From contig NMRA01000194.1 in the NCBI GenBank assembly GCA_002633005.1, positions 417,326 to 481,325 on the forward strand: a DNA stretch of 64,000 nucleotides. The letters are read 5' to 3'. Both the position numbers and the translations under genes were made by a program. Under the pieces are notes generated by a model, which made no database searches, had not been told where the DNA came from, and worked only from the letters and a program-made list of their open reading frames with translations. Below are positions 43,801 to 56,732 of the stretch, one piece after another (the first letter of the stretch is position 1; the number at the start of each line of letters is the position of its first letter). Origin of the DNA: Phoronis australis. Taxonomy: Eukaryota > Phoronida > Phoronidae.

Positions 43801-45408
43801 CATCTTTAAATTCGAGCCATTATGCTCTCAAGACTATTGAGCATGATATTCAAGTTTGAGAATCTGCTTTTATTTATGAATTGGCTCGTTGCAGTCACAA
43901 TTAGACCTTTCGGAATCAGTTTTGAGGGACGTCACTGCTAGCAAGTCTGCTATGATAGGCTGGTAAGACCTGAAACTCGACACATGACATTCTGAGAATA
44001 AGACTGGATCAAAACCCAAATGCTTTGTTTCTTGAGCGAATAACAAAATATGATGATGTCACACTATCGGACAAAGATTGCTCTCAATCGAGGAAATAAG
44101 GCTATGTTTTTAGTTGTATTAGACAGAGATTTGCATGCGGCCAAGGAAAACGTCGCCTCACTCATATTATTTTTTATTTGTGACCAGATTACTGAATTGA
44201 TTTCACCGTCTTGTAATCGATTTCGATACAATTTGCTTCAGTGACATCATATCGATGATAGCTCGTCGAATCGTTGCAAACTTTGACTGTGGCTGTCTTT
44301 TCATTACACGGTTAAAGGTATAGGCATGATTAATGGTTCAGCTGGCATCCTTGTCCCTCAGATGTAATGGTCAGTCCCAGAATTCACTAACATAAAATTG
44401 TCAGAAGCAACCAAGATGTTCACTATATTCACATACGACTACCCTCTTTTGCAGAGCCACCTCTGGGGGAGAGTGGCCCTGTGAAAGAATGACGATCGAC
44501 GGGGATAGATCTATGTGTGTAGGCGTCCGTGCGCAGGAATCGCTTTGGACGTTTGTCGTAAACTTAAAATTTAAGAATGAGCCTAAAACGCTTTGTTGTG
44601 TTATTTGCTACCTTGTTAGTGAGCCACAAAATACAAAGTTGTCTGGAGAGCACCAGTTGACCCTATTCCTTTTGTTGCAGCAGATACATGCCACAAAGTC
44701 ATTTTTCAATACACAGAGTAGTATGTTTTTGCATTTCCCCATAGATGGAGCTGTATATTTCACAGCATATTTCTATACTAGTTTCTCAGTAGATGGAGCA
44801 GTGACAGTATATTTCTATATTAGTTTCTCAATAGATGGAGCAGTACGTTTCAGCCTTTCTCAAACTTCAACTCATCAAGTGTTACTTCATACTGTTAATT
44901 TATAAGAATCCACATTACATCGTTACATCATCCTTTCCAAGTGGTAGACTACCACTCCTAGCACAGGGAGGGAGGGAAGGGTATTACCTATTTTAGTTGG
45001 CTATTCATTAAGATGGTAGCATCCAAGGCAATTACACTCAATCTTTGTTACAGCTCTGTTGATGTGGAAGGAGTGTAGATTTGCAGTAGAATCAATCAAT
45101 ATGATTGCCATATAACCTACCCCAGTTATCTGGCAATTCTTCACTTTTACTTTTTTAGCGCATACTATGGCCTACAAACGACATTCTATTTTGTAAAATT
45201 TCTCCTCAAAAGTAAGGGTTACAGAAATTAGCATATTAGAAGCATGGTTTTTACTGTGTAGTAGATGTCGTAAAACAACATTTGGCAAGGTTCCCATGAT
45301 TTGAAGCACGTTGACAATGCCAAAATTGTCATTTACATTTGTACGAATTAAGTAGTTAATTACTGTAGTTGTTCAACATCCTATATTTGGATTATTTAAA
45401 TCGGTTTA
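43478..45408 (+). repeat. Duplication C, left copy (about 1.93 kb)
   Basis: Near-identical to 45570-47685, ending at the single N at 45409. Relative to the right copy it has one extra 43-bp unit near 44780-44825 and lacks about 230 bp present there at 46753-46985. Confidence 0.95.
44755..44845 (+). repeat. 43-bp tandem units (three here, two in the other copy)
   Basis: TAGATGGAGCAGT..TTTCTATAYTAGTTTCTCA units. The left copy of duplication C has three, the right copy (47060-47125) two, a length difference between the two copies. Confidence 0.8.
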
Positions 45409-45569
45409 NCCCATGCTGACGATTTAACACAGCATGTATAATGACCACCCGTCGTCTTTCTTCCATGGTGTTCAATGACTACTTTTATTTTGTAGCCGGA
45501 GAGGTCATACGAGGAAATCTTTGTGTTGATTTTTTCACCATTAGTCGCGGTACGTAAGATATGAATACA

Positions 45570-47685
45570 AAATTGTAGATATTTACCCAGACTTCTAGTC
45601 CACATTTTTTTAAGATGACATGATAATCCTTGGTAACCTCCACAGCATTGCTATTACGCTAATGAAATAAGTTTTTATTATTTGTTTATTTCACTATCAA
45701 ATAACGATTACGTAATACTGGTATTTAGAATTACTGTTCACACTTATCAGTTGTAGTGTTTTATTTAAAACCGCAATTCATTTACAAATTGCTTCTTCGG
45801 CTGAGTATACTAGTACGAAAATATACAGTTCTCCGGGAAGTCACAAGGTGGCGCTTGTTAGAAATTTAAATATTCATGTTTTAACAGCATCTTTAAATTC
45901 GAGCAGCCATTATACTCTCAAGACTATTGAGCATGATATTCAAGTTTGAGAATCTGCTTTTATTTATGAATTGGCTCGTTACAGTCACAATTAGACCTTT
46001 CGGAATCAGTTTTGAGGGACGTCACTGATAGCAAGTCTGTTTGCTATGATAGGCTGGTAAGACCTGAAACTCAACACATGACATTCTGAGAATAAGACTG
46101 GATCAAAACCCAAATGCTTTGTTTCTTGAGCGAATAACAAAATCTGATGATGATGATGTCACACTATCGGACAAAGATTGCTCTCAATCGAAGAAATAAA
46201 GCCATGTTTTTAGTTGTATTAGACAGAGATTTGCATGCGGCCAAGGAAAACGTCGCCTCACTCATATTAATTTTTATTTGTGACCAGATTACTGAATTGA
46301 TTTCACCGTCTTGTAATCGATTTCGATACAATAATTTTCTTCTTTATCGGTGATAGCTTGTCGAATCGTTGCAAACTTTGACTGTGGCTGTCTTTTCATT
46401 ACACGGTTAAAGGTATAGGCATGATTAATGGTTCAGCTGGCATCCTTGTCCCTCAGATGTAATGGTCAGTCCCAGAATTCACTAACATAAAATTGTCAGA
46501 AGCAACCAAGATGTTCACTATATTCGCATACGACTACCCTCTTTTACAGAGCCACCTCTGGGGGAGAGTGGCCCTGTGAAAGAATGAGGATCGACGGGGA
46601 TAGATCTATGTGTGTAGGCGTCCGTGCGCAGGAATCGCTTTGGACGTTTGTCGTAAACTTAAAATTTAAGAATGAGTCGAAAACGCTTTGTTGTGTTATT
46701 TGCTACCTTGTTAGTGAGCCACAAAATACAAAATTGTCTGGAGAGCACCAGTTTTTTTTTACCTAAACATCATTCAACAAAGAATGGACTCACCGGAGAC
46801 AGCCCAAGAGTTGTTATCTCTGCGGCGAAGGATGTTAAAGTTGAGTCTCCGATGAGTTGCCAGCAGTCACTGGTACGGTGCGCGGCTTTAGACGCTCTGC
46901 GGCTGGGTTAAAGATCTTTTATAGGCCTAACCATCCCCAATTCCCGTACCAGGATGAATTTCAAAAATAACTTGACTTGGCTGCGTCCTTTTGTTGCAGC
47001 AGATACATGCCACAAAGTCATTTTTCAATACACAGAGTAGTATGTTTTTGCATTTCCCCATAGATGGAGCTGTATATTTCACAGCATATTTCTATACTAG
47101 TTTCTCAATAGATGGAGCAGTACGTTTCAGCCTTTCTCAAACTTCAACTCATCAAGTGTTACTTCATACTGTTAATTTATAAGAATCCACATTCCATCGT
47201 TACATCATCCTTTCCAAGTGGTAGACTACCACTCCTAGCACAGGGAGGGAGGGAAGGGTATTACCTATTTTAGTTGGCTATTCATTAAGATGGTAGCATC
47301 CAAGGCAATTACACTCAATCTTTGTTACAGCTCTGTTGATGTGGAAGGAGTGTAGACTTGCAGTAGAATCAATCAATATGATTGCCATACAACCTACCCC
47401 AGTTATCTGGCAATTCTTCACTTCTACTTTTTTAGCGCATACTATGGCCTACAAACGACATTCTATTTTGTCAAATTTCTCCTCAAAAATAAAGGTTACA
47501 AAAATTTGCATATTAGAAGCATGGTTTTTACTGTGTAGTAGATGTCGTATAACAACATTTGGCAAGGTTCCCATGATTTGAAGCACGTTGACAATGCCAA
47601 AATTGTCATTTACATTTGTACGAATTAAGTAGTTAATTACTGTAGTTGTTCAGCATCCTATATTTGGATTATTTAAATCGGTTTA
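45570..47685 (+). repeat. Duplication C, right copy (about 2.12 kb)
   Basis: Second copy of 43478-45408, preceded by 160 bp of other sequence (45410-45569). Carries a 230-bp insertion with an exon-like reading frame. Confidence 0.95.
46786..46914 (+). other. Exon-like reading frame in the insertion of duplication C
   Basis: Within the 230 bp found only in the right copy, a frame reads TKNGLTGDSPRVVISAAKDV then CQQSLVRCAALDALRLG before a stop at 46909. The last part looks like an ARM/HEAT helix. A weak donor (CTGG/GTTAAA) would give phase 1, compatible with the possible exon at 47726. Unrecognised. Confidence 0.25.
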
Positions 47686-47725
47686 AGTTACGTTTTCATC
47701 ATTCTCTCTCCTTGCCTCCCTCCAG

Positions 47726-47789
47726 GTTACTATCATGGATTCAAAAGGGTGACTCTTTCAGTTATTGGGAAGGTTTCCTTATTTTCCAG
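47726..47789 (+). CDS. Possible 64-bp exon
   Basis: A strong pyrimidine tract and acceptor (CTTGCCTCCCTCCAG) and a donor-like TTCCAG/GTGTGC bound 64 bp open in two frames (YYHGFKRVTLSVIGKVSLFS or LLSWIQKGDSFSYWEGFLIF). Lies just after duplication C. Splice signals are good, coding evidence is thin. Confidence 0.3.
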
Positions 47790-48818
47790 GTGTGCCTATC
47801 AAAAGTATTCTCTTTCCTCCAGACCACTAACAACCCGTTATTAAGTATCAAAGCCACATATAGTGGGTCGTAGCTAGAATATCTGAATGCAGTTAACGAT
47901 TGGTCCATGGAAATGTCATGAGACTTTTAAGTCTTAAAAGTCACCTATGAAAAATTAAAGATATTAAATATAATTGTTCAACTAGTTATTAGCTTGGCTA
48001 AAAGAACTGTTAGTATTCTGATGTTGACGTTTAGTGTTGGACAACGGTTGGTGAGTATTTTGTATTCAGTGTTTCGTTCATGTCGGGGGTGAAAATGTGC
48101 CAAATTTATCACAGACTAAATTTTCAAAAAGATTATGGAAGCTGCTTAATATTCATTCTGACCATGAGTGACCTACTCAACAGCTAACTGTAAAATAATT
48201 GCAAAAAAATTCAAACACTTTTAATGTTTTTGTGAATCGTCTGATGGTATCCAGGGTATAGATCTTTAAAAAAGGTGTTACTTACCTCTGGTGAAAAATG
48301 ACAAAATAAAATTTCAATTCCTAGCCATATTGTGTCCTAAATTGTTGAGATTTTATGGCATTTCAGAAATAATGTCCAAACAGAAATTCTTGGTTTCAAA
48401 TTGAAAAATTGTCTGTGCATTTAGTGTGGTCTGAAGCTTTTGAACAAAATGCATTCCAAGCAGTATGATGTAAGATTGGTTCGAAGTTCATTCACTCTGG
48501 ATAATTTAGGTAGATCTAGCAGTTAATGGTGTACTCAATAGGTGTCTCTTCAGTCACGCTGTTAGTTTTCCAAGATATCCATAGATGTCTCTGAATGTTG
48601 CAAAGTTCCCTTTATTAGTAAATCAATGTTTCCTAGTTAGTTGCTATCATGACACTTTGAGGTTTTTTAATATTGCAATATTGCAAGTGCACGTCGTTAC
48701 ATTTTCAAAACATTTTTCTTTGTAATTAATTTGAGAATTGTTCAAAGATTTCTCTGTATCCGTGTCCTCGGCTGTTCTGCTTAACTGTGTACTTTCCTTT
48801 TAACATGTCATTATCAGC

Positions 48819-49925
48819 AACAGTTGTAAAATGATATGCTTAAAGCTAACTGAGGGATGTTATGTCAATGTTTTGTGATGTGATCGTTCTCTACACCCTT
48901 TGACAACAGACCGCCAGCCCTCTGACGCATTCTCAATAAGTCAACCATGAAGAAATGGTTACACATGGGTGATCCCGTGTTCCGAAAATTCAATGGTGCA
49001 AAATCGAGGCTACAAAAGTGTTTAGCGGATATTGCAGCACTTTGGGTAAATGCAGTGAGCTGTGGGGGTCACTGTGTAATAATACGCATGAAAACACCAA
49101 GGACTAAATGAAGTTTCTTGATCACTACAAAATGAAGATACATGGCTGTTAATTTGATTTAATTGAGTTTGGAGTTTGCTTCTTTGGCCTGGACTGAATT
49201 ACCACTACATGGGACTTTAAAATGTAAACCTTTGATTTTTAAACATGCTGTTATCACTGCAAAAATCAAATAACAAATAGTTACCTCGGTATTATGTCTG
49301 AACAAAGGTCACTGACTCTCCAGAAGTCAACTGTGAAGGAACCGTTGCACTTCAATGACATGTACCAAGGTTTAGTTTTGTGTTCCTGGTAGAAAAGTCA
49401 ACTATTTCACCAGTGTAGTCCAAGTTGAACGAATTTTGATGGAATTTTTGTGAAGGGACAGAAAAAGACCATGGAGCATTGTTTTGTTTTTCAAGGCAAC
49501 ATTGGCTGGTGGTAGGTATGTTAAGGAACTTTGAAATAAAGCATTTATGTGTTAATTAGCATCTTGCCCGCCATGTTGTGTCCTAAGAGTTTAAAGCTGT
49601 ATTCAGACCAGCTCAACCCAGTTGTAACTTTTAACTCTAACCAGTCACATCTTCAGTTGAAACTCTTATAACCCTAGTTTGCGGTTTTAGTTGCTAGTCC
49701 TCAGTGCTATCGCTTTTCGATTCAACCCAGTTAGTGCCTGGGTTCATTATCATGAGACAAATCTTGCGCTTACAAGATTTGCATGCAAGTGGAGGAGAAA
49801 ACGTGTACTATTTACCCCCAGAGTATCTAGCGAATTCCTCGTCATATCAAAGGCTTGATGGCGCCATCATTAGATTGAAGGCAGCTTGTCGCTATTCATT
49901 GGCTTGTCTGAATGTGTTGGATGAG
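48819..49925 (+). repeat. Duplication D, left copy (1,107 bp)
   Basis: Near-identical to 49927-51029; ends at the single N at 49926, which falls just where the right copy has a GTAATT splice-donor-like sequence. Confidence 0.97.
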
Positions 49926-49926
49926 N

Positions 49927-51029
49927 AACAGTTGTAAAATGATATGCTTAAAGCTAACTGAGGGATGTTATGTCAATGTTTTGTGATGTGATCATTCTCT
50001 ACACCCTTTGACAACAGACCGCCAGCCCTCTAAGCATTCTCAACAAGTCAACCATGAAGAAATGGTTACACATGGGTGATCGCGTGCTCCGAAAATTCAA
50101 TGGTGCAAAATTGAGGCTACTAAAGTGTTTAGCGGATATTGCAGCACTTTGGGTAAATGCAGTGAGCTGTGGGGGTCACTGTAATAATACGCATGAAAAC
50201 ACCAAGGACTGAATGAAGTTTCTTGATCACTACAAAATGAAGATATAGGCTGTTAGTTTGATTTAATTGAGTTTGGAGTTTGCTTCTTTGGCGTGGACTG
50301 AATTACCACTACATGGGACTTTAAAATGTAAACCTTAGATTTTTAAACATGCTGTTATCACTGCAAAAATCAAATAACAAAAAGTTACCTCGGTATTTTG
50401 TCTGAACAAAGGTCACTGACTCTCCAGAAGTCAACTGTGAATGAACGGTTGCACTTCAATGACATGTACCAAGGTTTAATTTTGTGTTCCTGGTAGAAAC
50501 GTCAACTGTTTCGCCAGTGTAGTCCAAGTTGAACGAATTTTGATGGAATTTTTGTGAAGGGACAGAAAAAGACCATGGAGCATTGTTTTGTTTTTCATGG
50601 CAACGTTGGCTGGTGGTAGGTATGTTAAGGAACTTTGAAATAAAGCATTTATGTGTTAATTAGCATCTTGCCCGCCATGTTGTGTCCTAAGAGTTTAAAG
50701 CTGTATTCAGACCAGCTCAACCCAGTTGTAACTTTTAACTCTAACCATTCACATCTTCAGTTGAAACTCTTATAACTCTAGTTTGCGGTTTTAGTTGCTA
50801 GTCCTCAGTGCTATCGCTTTTCGATTCAACCCAGTTAGTGCCTGGGTTCATTATCATGAGACAAATCTTGCGCTTACAAGATTTGCATGCAAGTGGAGGA
50901 GAAAACGTGTACTATTTACCCCCAGAGTATCTAGCGAATTCCTCGTCATATCAAAGGCTTGATGGCGCCATCATTAGATTGAAGGCAGCTTGTCGCTATT
51001 CATTGGCTTGTCTGAATGTGTTGGATGAG
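49927..51029 (+). repeat. Duplication D, right copy (1,103 bp)
   Basis: Begins directly after the N at 49926 and repeats 48819-49925. Confidence 0.97.
50809..51029 (+). CDS. Unidentified exon-like segment with splice donor
   Basis: An open frame ends at GAG/GTAATT. Two acceptors are possible (CTCAG/TG at 50808, ACCCAG/TTAG at 50834), or the ATG at 50856 could be a start. It reads MRQILRLQDLHASGG, ENVYYLPPEYLANSSSYQ and LKAACRYSLACLNVLDE: helical, coding-like, with PPEYL and Cys residues. I do not recognise the family. A near-identical copy lies at 49705-49925, cut at the donor by the N. Parts of an inverted-repeat element flank it (about 50700-50800 and 51330-51460), so it might be captured or chance sequence. 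Confidence 0.4.
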
Positions 51030-51239
51030 GTAATTGTGCCGTAAACCAACACCCCTGTTTAGCATACAAGTTTTAAAGTCAACAATAAGTAAGGCAAACG
51101 ACCCACATGATTTTTTTTAATTGATAAGTAAATAGTAGCGGTCTTTGAATTTTTAAAATCAATGCATTTTAAGAGACATTAGCGAATATGTTTTCCGTGT
51201 CAGCGACACGTCTAAGCCAAAAACATTAACTTGTGAATT

Positions 51240-51460
51240 GGTGAGGACAGGTTGGTCACAGTCTGGCTCAGGCTTGCTTAGGTGTTGGGTTAACACAACC
51301 CCAAATGTTAGCGTAGGAGTTGTCTCTTGATTGTTTTACAGCAGCTCCACCTACTGGGTGTTCACACTGACTTATAATCTAGCTAAACTACACTTACAGT
51401 GAGTCAAAACTTTTAAATTGGTTTGAAAAGTTATAACCACTGTGGTGTGAAAGGAATTTA
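51240..51460. mobile_element. Inverted-repeat element, 3' part
   Basis: Core CAGCAGCTCCACCTACTGGG near 51339 and end TTATAACCACTGTGGTGTGA match 56350-56732. Its missing 5' part may be about 50700-50840, with the exon-like segment between. Confidence 0.5.
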
Positions 51461-52481
51461 TTGGCTTCATTTCAACATCACATTCTTTCATCTGCATCTT
51501 ATTAACTGCCTTTTGATCTCAATTTCTTGTGGGGTGGGTGTCATTTCTGTAAATTGTAGCTCTTTGTATCTAGAACAAGTCTTAATTTGTGGGGAAATTT
51601 GTTTAAACAATTCACCTTCTGTAAGTAATTGACCAGTGGCAGTTGAGTGCGTGATAATGATCAAGGATTACAGTGAGTTTGATTACAAACACTTCTGCTC
51701 TTCTCACTCAAACAACAATTCAACCATTCATACATCAAGGCTTCATGTGTATCCAAACCTGCTGATGACAGCTTAAAATGACAGCAATTCCAGCAAATCC
51801 CACTTATTCGCGTAAAATAAATTAAATATTGATTCACGATAGTTTGGATGTGCCAAAGAAACTGAATTTACTGACTTTGCAGGTGATACGTGTGTGAAAT
51901 GAACTGAGTTACCAAGTATTGCCATCAGCCCGTGTGAGTGATTTTAACGAAATGCGACCTACAGGTTACCAACGTCGTCCAATTAACGGCAGTTACCCCA
52001 TCTTTGGTGAAACACTTGAGCACGACACTCATCCACTGGTTGCCCCCTTTTACCTCACGTTTCCACTGACTTGAGACATGGTGTATCCATTTATGGATGA
52101 ATTAAGTGGTATGTAATGTTCAAACCTTACGTATTACTAGAACTAATGACTGGGTTTTGTTGCCATGATGTATCTGACTGTGTGCGAGATGTGAGGTGAG
52201 ATTCCTACCAAGTTGCGAAATAAGTGAGGGATAAGACATTTTTTCAAACAATGTTGGTTGTTCGAAGTGAGATGAGTGTGCTAAATAAGTAGAGCATTAC
52301 TATACTAAACCCAGTTTTGTCCTCGACAGATTCTTTCTTCAACTTGTAAGATTAAACCTTTCAAATGGAAGAAAATGTTCTTTTATCGTTGTCGATACTC
52401 AAAAGTTTGGAGCAAGCTTAAAAATTATTTACGAAGTTTGTTAAGTGGCGTAGTGTGACTGATGGTTACGTGGCGACTAGT

Positions 52482-53006
52482 TGCTTTCCCATTTGGGGGA
52501 ACTTCGATTTACCGAAGCTTCGCCAAAACTTCACTTACCTTTTCGACTAGAGAGCGATATTGAAGTTATTGCTATGGCGATTCAGTCATCTAAGTAGACA
52601 CCAGACAGCACAGTTCATTTTGTAGTGAATTCGTAGCTCTAACTGAAATTTGTTCTCCTGCCATGTACGAGTGTTTTTGAAAATGATCAGTGTCATTCTT
52701 CATCAGATATGCTTTCTTTTATTTATTTACGTGCGTCTGTTGAGAGCACGTCGGCTACACTACAATCACAAAGAACACGTTTTGCAAGTAATGCCATACC
52801 TTTGCCACGACCTCTACCGATAACTTCAATGAAGCTTTGCTCTGATCTCTCCCATTACACTGAAGTTTCAGCGAGTACCGGAGCTTTGCTTTTAAATCCT
52901 ACTATTTTCAGCGAAGTTTCGCTTGCAGATTAACTACCGGAGTTAACCTTTCCCACTTACCGGAACTTTGGTTAAAGCGAAGTTTCGCCTCTATTGGGAA
53001 AGCGCT
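52482..53006. mobile_element. MITE-like element with terminal inverted repeats
   Basis: Left end GCTTTCCCATTTGGGGGAAC..CCGAAGCTTCG, right end (reverse complement) GCTTTCCCAATAGAGGCGAA..CTTTAACC. The ends are rich in GAAGCTTCG and ACTTACC words. A 74-codon frame inside (52709-52933) looks like by-product. Confidence 0.5.
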
Positions 53007-56000
53007 TTGTTAGGAAAGAGCGCCCACCTGTACCACACTATCTACTTTATGACACTGTAGGGCAATGTGCTTTGTTTGAACACTGCTTTCACCACTGAGT
53101 GGAGGTACCAGCATGCATCAGCAGGTGAAAAACTGTGGTAGCTTTTGGTCAGCTTATCTTACTTTGTGTTTTCTACTTGTTTAATCTGTCCTGGATTATG
53201 GCTTGATTCGTTCAAATGATAAAACCCGAAAACTAGTGAACTGATGAAACAAACGCTCAGTGTTTTGATGCCATGTTTAGAAAAATGTGACCTCGCTAGC
53301 ATCACATGACTGCGTTGTGTGAAAAACAAAAACATTAAAATTTCCCTTACTTCTCACAGACTATTTCGTGATAGTTTTTTTTTATTTTTGGGAATCTTAA
53401 AGTGGGTCCATTGGATTTTCGATGAAGAAATTGGTCATTTTGATTGACTGTGACACCTGAGACTGGTGCTAAGCCCGTAACTCAGGTTTGCGTGTAATCA
53501 GAAGACAACTATTTCAGCATTCTCAAGTTAAATCACCCTTGGCTGCCTAGAGATAATTATTCTTACTGACTAGAGGTAATTATTCTTCATCCTGCTATAA
53601 ATCACGTACTGGTGTCAAAAAAACAATTTTCTTCTCAAACCAACGCTCTTGTGTTCCCATCGTTGGTTTTGCGCCTGGCACCGTTGCCATGACAATTGAC
53701 ACGGAGGGAATTGAGCCTTGTCTGAAGCAAATAATGTTAAATGTAAATATCGCAAACATTTTTAAGTGTGGTCTGCTCGCCACCTGTTGGACACATCAGG
53801 AGTCCTAATGAATGGTGAAAAGATTTCCGCCCATATTCATATTAATTGTAAATAGTTCTTAATTAGCATTTCTAATCTGAGTTGAAAAAAACAAAATGAG
53901 ACTGACTTTGAAATGTTTTTAATCGAAAATTTATTTTTTCACATAGTGATTTCTAGGTTTTGATCACATCTTTAAAACAGGCGGGTGTACATGGAATTGT
54001 TAAAGCAGAGTTCAGCTTTGGTTGAGAAATATTGCTCTCTAGGTCACCTTTGGACTGGAAAATATGCGACCTTCCATTAAAAGGTGGAGACCAGCATTGG
54101 CAGGAAACGGTGAAATAAATGATTTCGAAGTATGATTATTTTTAGTGAGCGTTCATAAACAGTGTAAATACCCTGGTTTTCTATTTTCAAAAACAGAAAT
54201 AGATTTCAGCAAACACAAATTTCCGGGTTTTTTATGTTTTCTAAACTATTAAGTTCCGTTTTACCATTGCAAAATGATAAATAACTAAAATGATCTAGGA
54301 ATTGACTTATGCTGCAGCTCTTTTGGTTTTACCGATAACTAGCTGCACGCCATGTTCTCAAAACCAGAAACAAAGAGAACAGCTCCAGTTTCAAAAACAA
54401 TAAGCAAGAACTTGAACCTAGTGCAAAACAGTCGTCAAATGATTTGTGAAATTTGATAAAGGATATTCCTAATATTTTAAATAGAAACCTAAAACATTAA
54501 AATTGTCACAGCTGCTACTTAAATAAATGTGAAATTACGAACTTCGAAATCTGTAGTTGTGTGAAAACAGTCAAATTCTGTTAATTCTTTCCATTATCAT
54601 GGTACAGGGTGTCTAACAATGCAAGTTTGAATGTGACAGTATATCAATGCCATTGCTTAGCATAAAAGACATGTTACCTATCTAGAAGAGATTTGACCAT
54701 TCAGCACCACCTGAAGTCATTTGTGTGCTGGACCTATGCCATTGTCAGAAATAAGTCATTCGAATTTAAATTCTGTTGCAGAATTTAAGAAGAGACCATG
54801 TGACCTTCGGTGCCTTCTGAATGGCAATCGTAGTTTTATGAATTATCAACTATTAAATGCTCATAATCGACTTCAGGCCCACACATCCCCATTTTATGTG
54901 ACCGAGAACCTTCCCTGGGAGACTGCATTTTGTGAACACCTGTCTCACGCAAAGTCTACTTCTCTTAACGTGTCAAACTTTACCTTTGATTATTTAACAG
55001 TCAAGAGTTTCAACCTTGCCTCATTCGGTCAGGAAAATATCTGAATCTCCTTGTTTGTTTTATGTGACGCTTGCTTTTCTAGTCACACCTGTGAACTCGT
55101 ATCAGCCATTTCAGTAAGGGTCCACCTGTGACATCTCAAAATGTTTGTTTGTTAAACGCCTCAGCTCAGCTCAGCTTACCCCCTACTCCCTTACTCTGAT
55201 TTCCAAATTTGAACGTCTTGGGCATTATCTCATTCTACAGTATTTCTCTTCTTATTTCGGAGAAAAATATTTGACCAAACTGACAATTTCCATTTTCCAT
55301 TTTTCAAAGACTGATAACTTTACTGTCAACTGGAGGAAACTTTACAATGAATTTTTTATGGCATCTACACAGTGTAACCTTGCTAATAATAGACTGACAT
55401 ATTCTTAATTAATCTTTATTTTTGTAAAGAAATTTGACAAAATAGAATTTCAATTGTGGGCCATATTGTATGCTGAATAAGTGAAGAATAGTGGGGTAAT
55501 ATGGTACTTGTTGATAATCAAATTCATTTTTCTTCTAATATTATTAGTATTGACTGTTCTGAGGTCGTTGGACAAACAGTCATCTGAGGTAAGTCTTGAA
55601 ATCAAATTTTGTTCAATGCATATTGCTTATTTAAAGATTAAATGTCTTCTTGGCATACTCCAGGCTGACACTAATGCATTTGAATTGTTCTCATTTACCA
55701 GTCAATATGATATCCAGTCAGTTCCTGAGTAAATTGTTCTAGGCACGAACTTTTGTGTGCGGTCAAGACATTGACCCTGTAAGCAGATTAATGGACAAAG
55801 TGTACTTATGGTAAATTCTTTATTTTAACAAGCAACTATTTAAAAGGCATATAATAAATACTAAACAGTGAATAATTATATTAGGTTGATATTTAGTGGC
55901 TCTTAAGCAATGATTAGTTGATTTATTTATTGCATTTTTGTAAGGTTTCCCTGCCCACATATTTTTTAATGATATGACTGTCTAAATTTAAGCAGAGATA

Positions 56001-56349
56001 GAATAGTGACAATCCGCTAAAATATAAATTATTCATGTGTTCGTAAGCACAGTAGATTGTTAACCTAGCTTAAAATGACGCTAAAGGCCCTTTCTCATTT
56101 ATATCACCGCTTTGGTGCTCAGTGGAGTGTTGTTCAGTGGGAATGCTTAAATGAGTCATGAACCTTTCAGACAATGGCATATTGATAGGGAAAAAACCCT
56201 TTCACCAGCATTCACCAAATGTTATGTTATGTTATGTTTTAGTGAAATAGGGGTAGACGTCGCCTTAACTTCACTGTTTAGGTAGACGCACCTCTAGCAG
56301 GGAATTTAAACTCAAGGAGGAATGAGTTCACAATGCCTAGTCTTATTAA
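53007..56349. other. No recognised gene
   Basis: Small frames at 53575-53810, 54721-55044 and 55145-55408 on the + strand have no splice context or family likeness. A near-direct repeat of TAATTATTCTT occurs at 53550-53590. TTATG is repeated near 56221. Confidence 0.5.
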
Positions 56350-56732
56350 AGCTTTGTTCAGACCAACTAAAGTGGTGGTCATTTTTTTAGTTGTTATATG
56401 TTACTGCTATGTTGTTGTTACCATTTACAAAATGTTGTGACCCTAGTTAGTGGTATTACCATCAGTACTGTCGCAATCTGATTCAACTCTGTGTACGTGC
56501 GCTATTGTCTCCAACAACATTTGACAGCAGCGCCACCTGCTGGGTGATAACTTGCACCTGCCCTGTTCACATGGAGTTTAAGTGCTTGTAACCTCTTAAT
56601 TAACCACCCTCACTGAGGGAACGGTCGCTATAGTTGCAACTTTTAAAACCGGTTTGAACGTGTTCAGATGGAGAGTTGTAACCTTTAAATCGGTTTTAAA
56701 TGTCATTACCACTTTGGTGTGAGCAGGGCAAA
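56350..56732. mobile_element. Inverted-repeat element, best copy of a family
   Basis: The right end (reverse complement) reads GCCCTGCTCACACCAAAGTG; the left end reads TTGTTCAGACCAACTAAAGT. Core CAGCAGCGCCACCTGCTGGG at 56526. Relatives: 51240-51460, 60966-61210, and a half copy at 49595-49700 with its duplicate. Confidence 0.6.

Noticed and set aside
44489-44905. A 138-codon frame, duplicated at 46584-47182
   Set aside because: Built in part from 43-bp tandem units, frame broken by the insertion in the other copy; no domain.
49704-51044. Tandemly duplicated, mutually exclusive exons
   Set aside because: The left copy is cut by an N exactly at the donor and the whole 1.1 kb is duplicated with flanks; an assembly artefact is simpler.
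53575-53810. + strand frame reading VPIVGFAPGTVAMTIDTEG
   Set aside because: No acceptor at its left end and only a weak donor; no recognised family.
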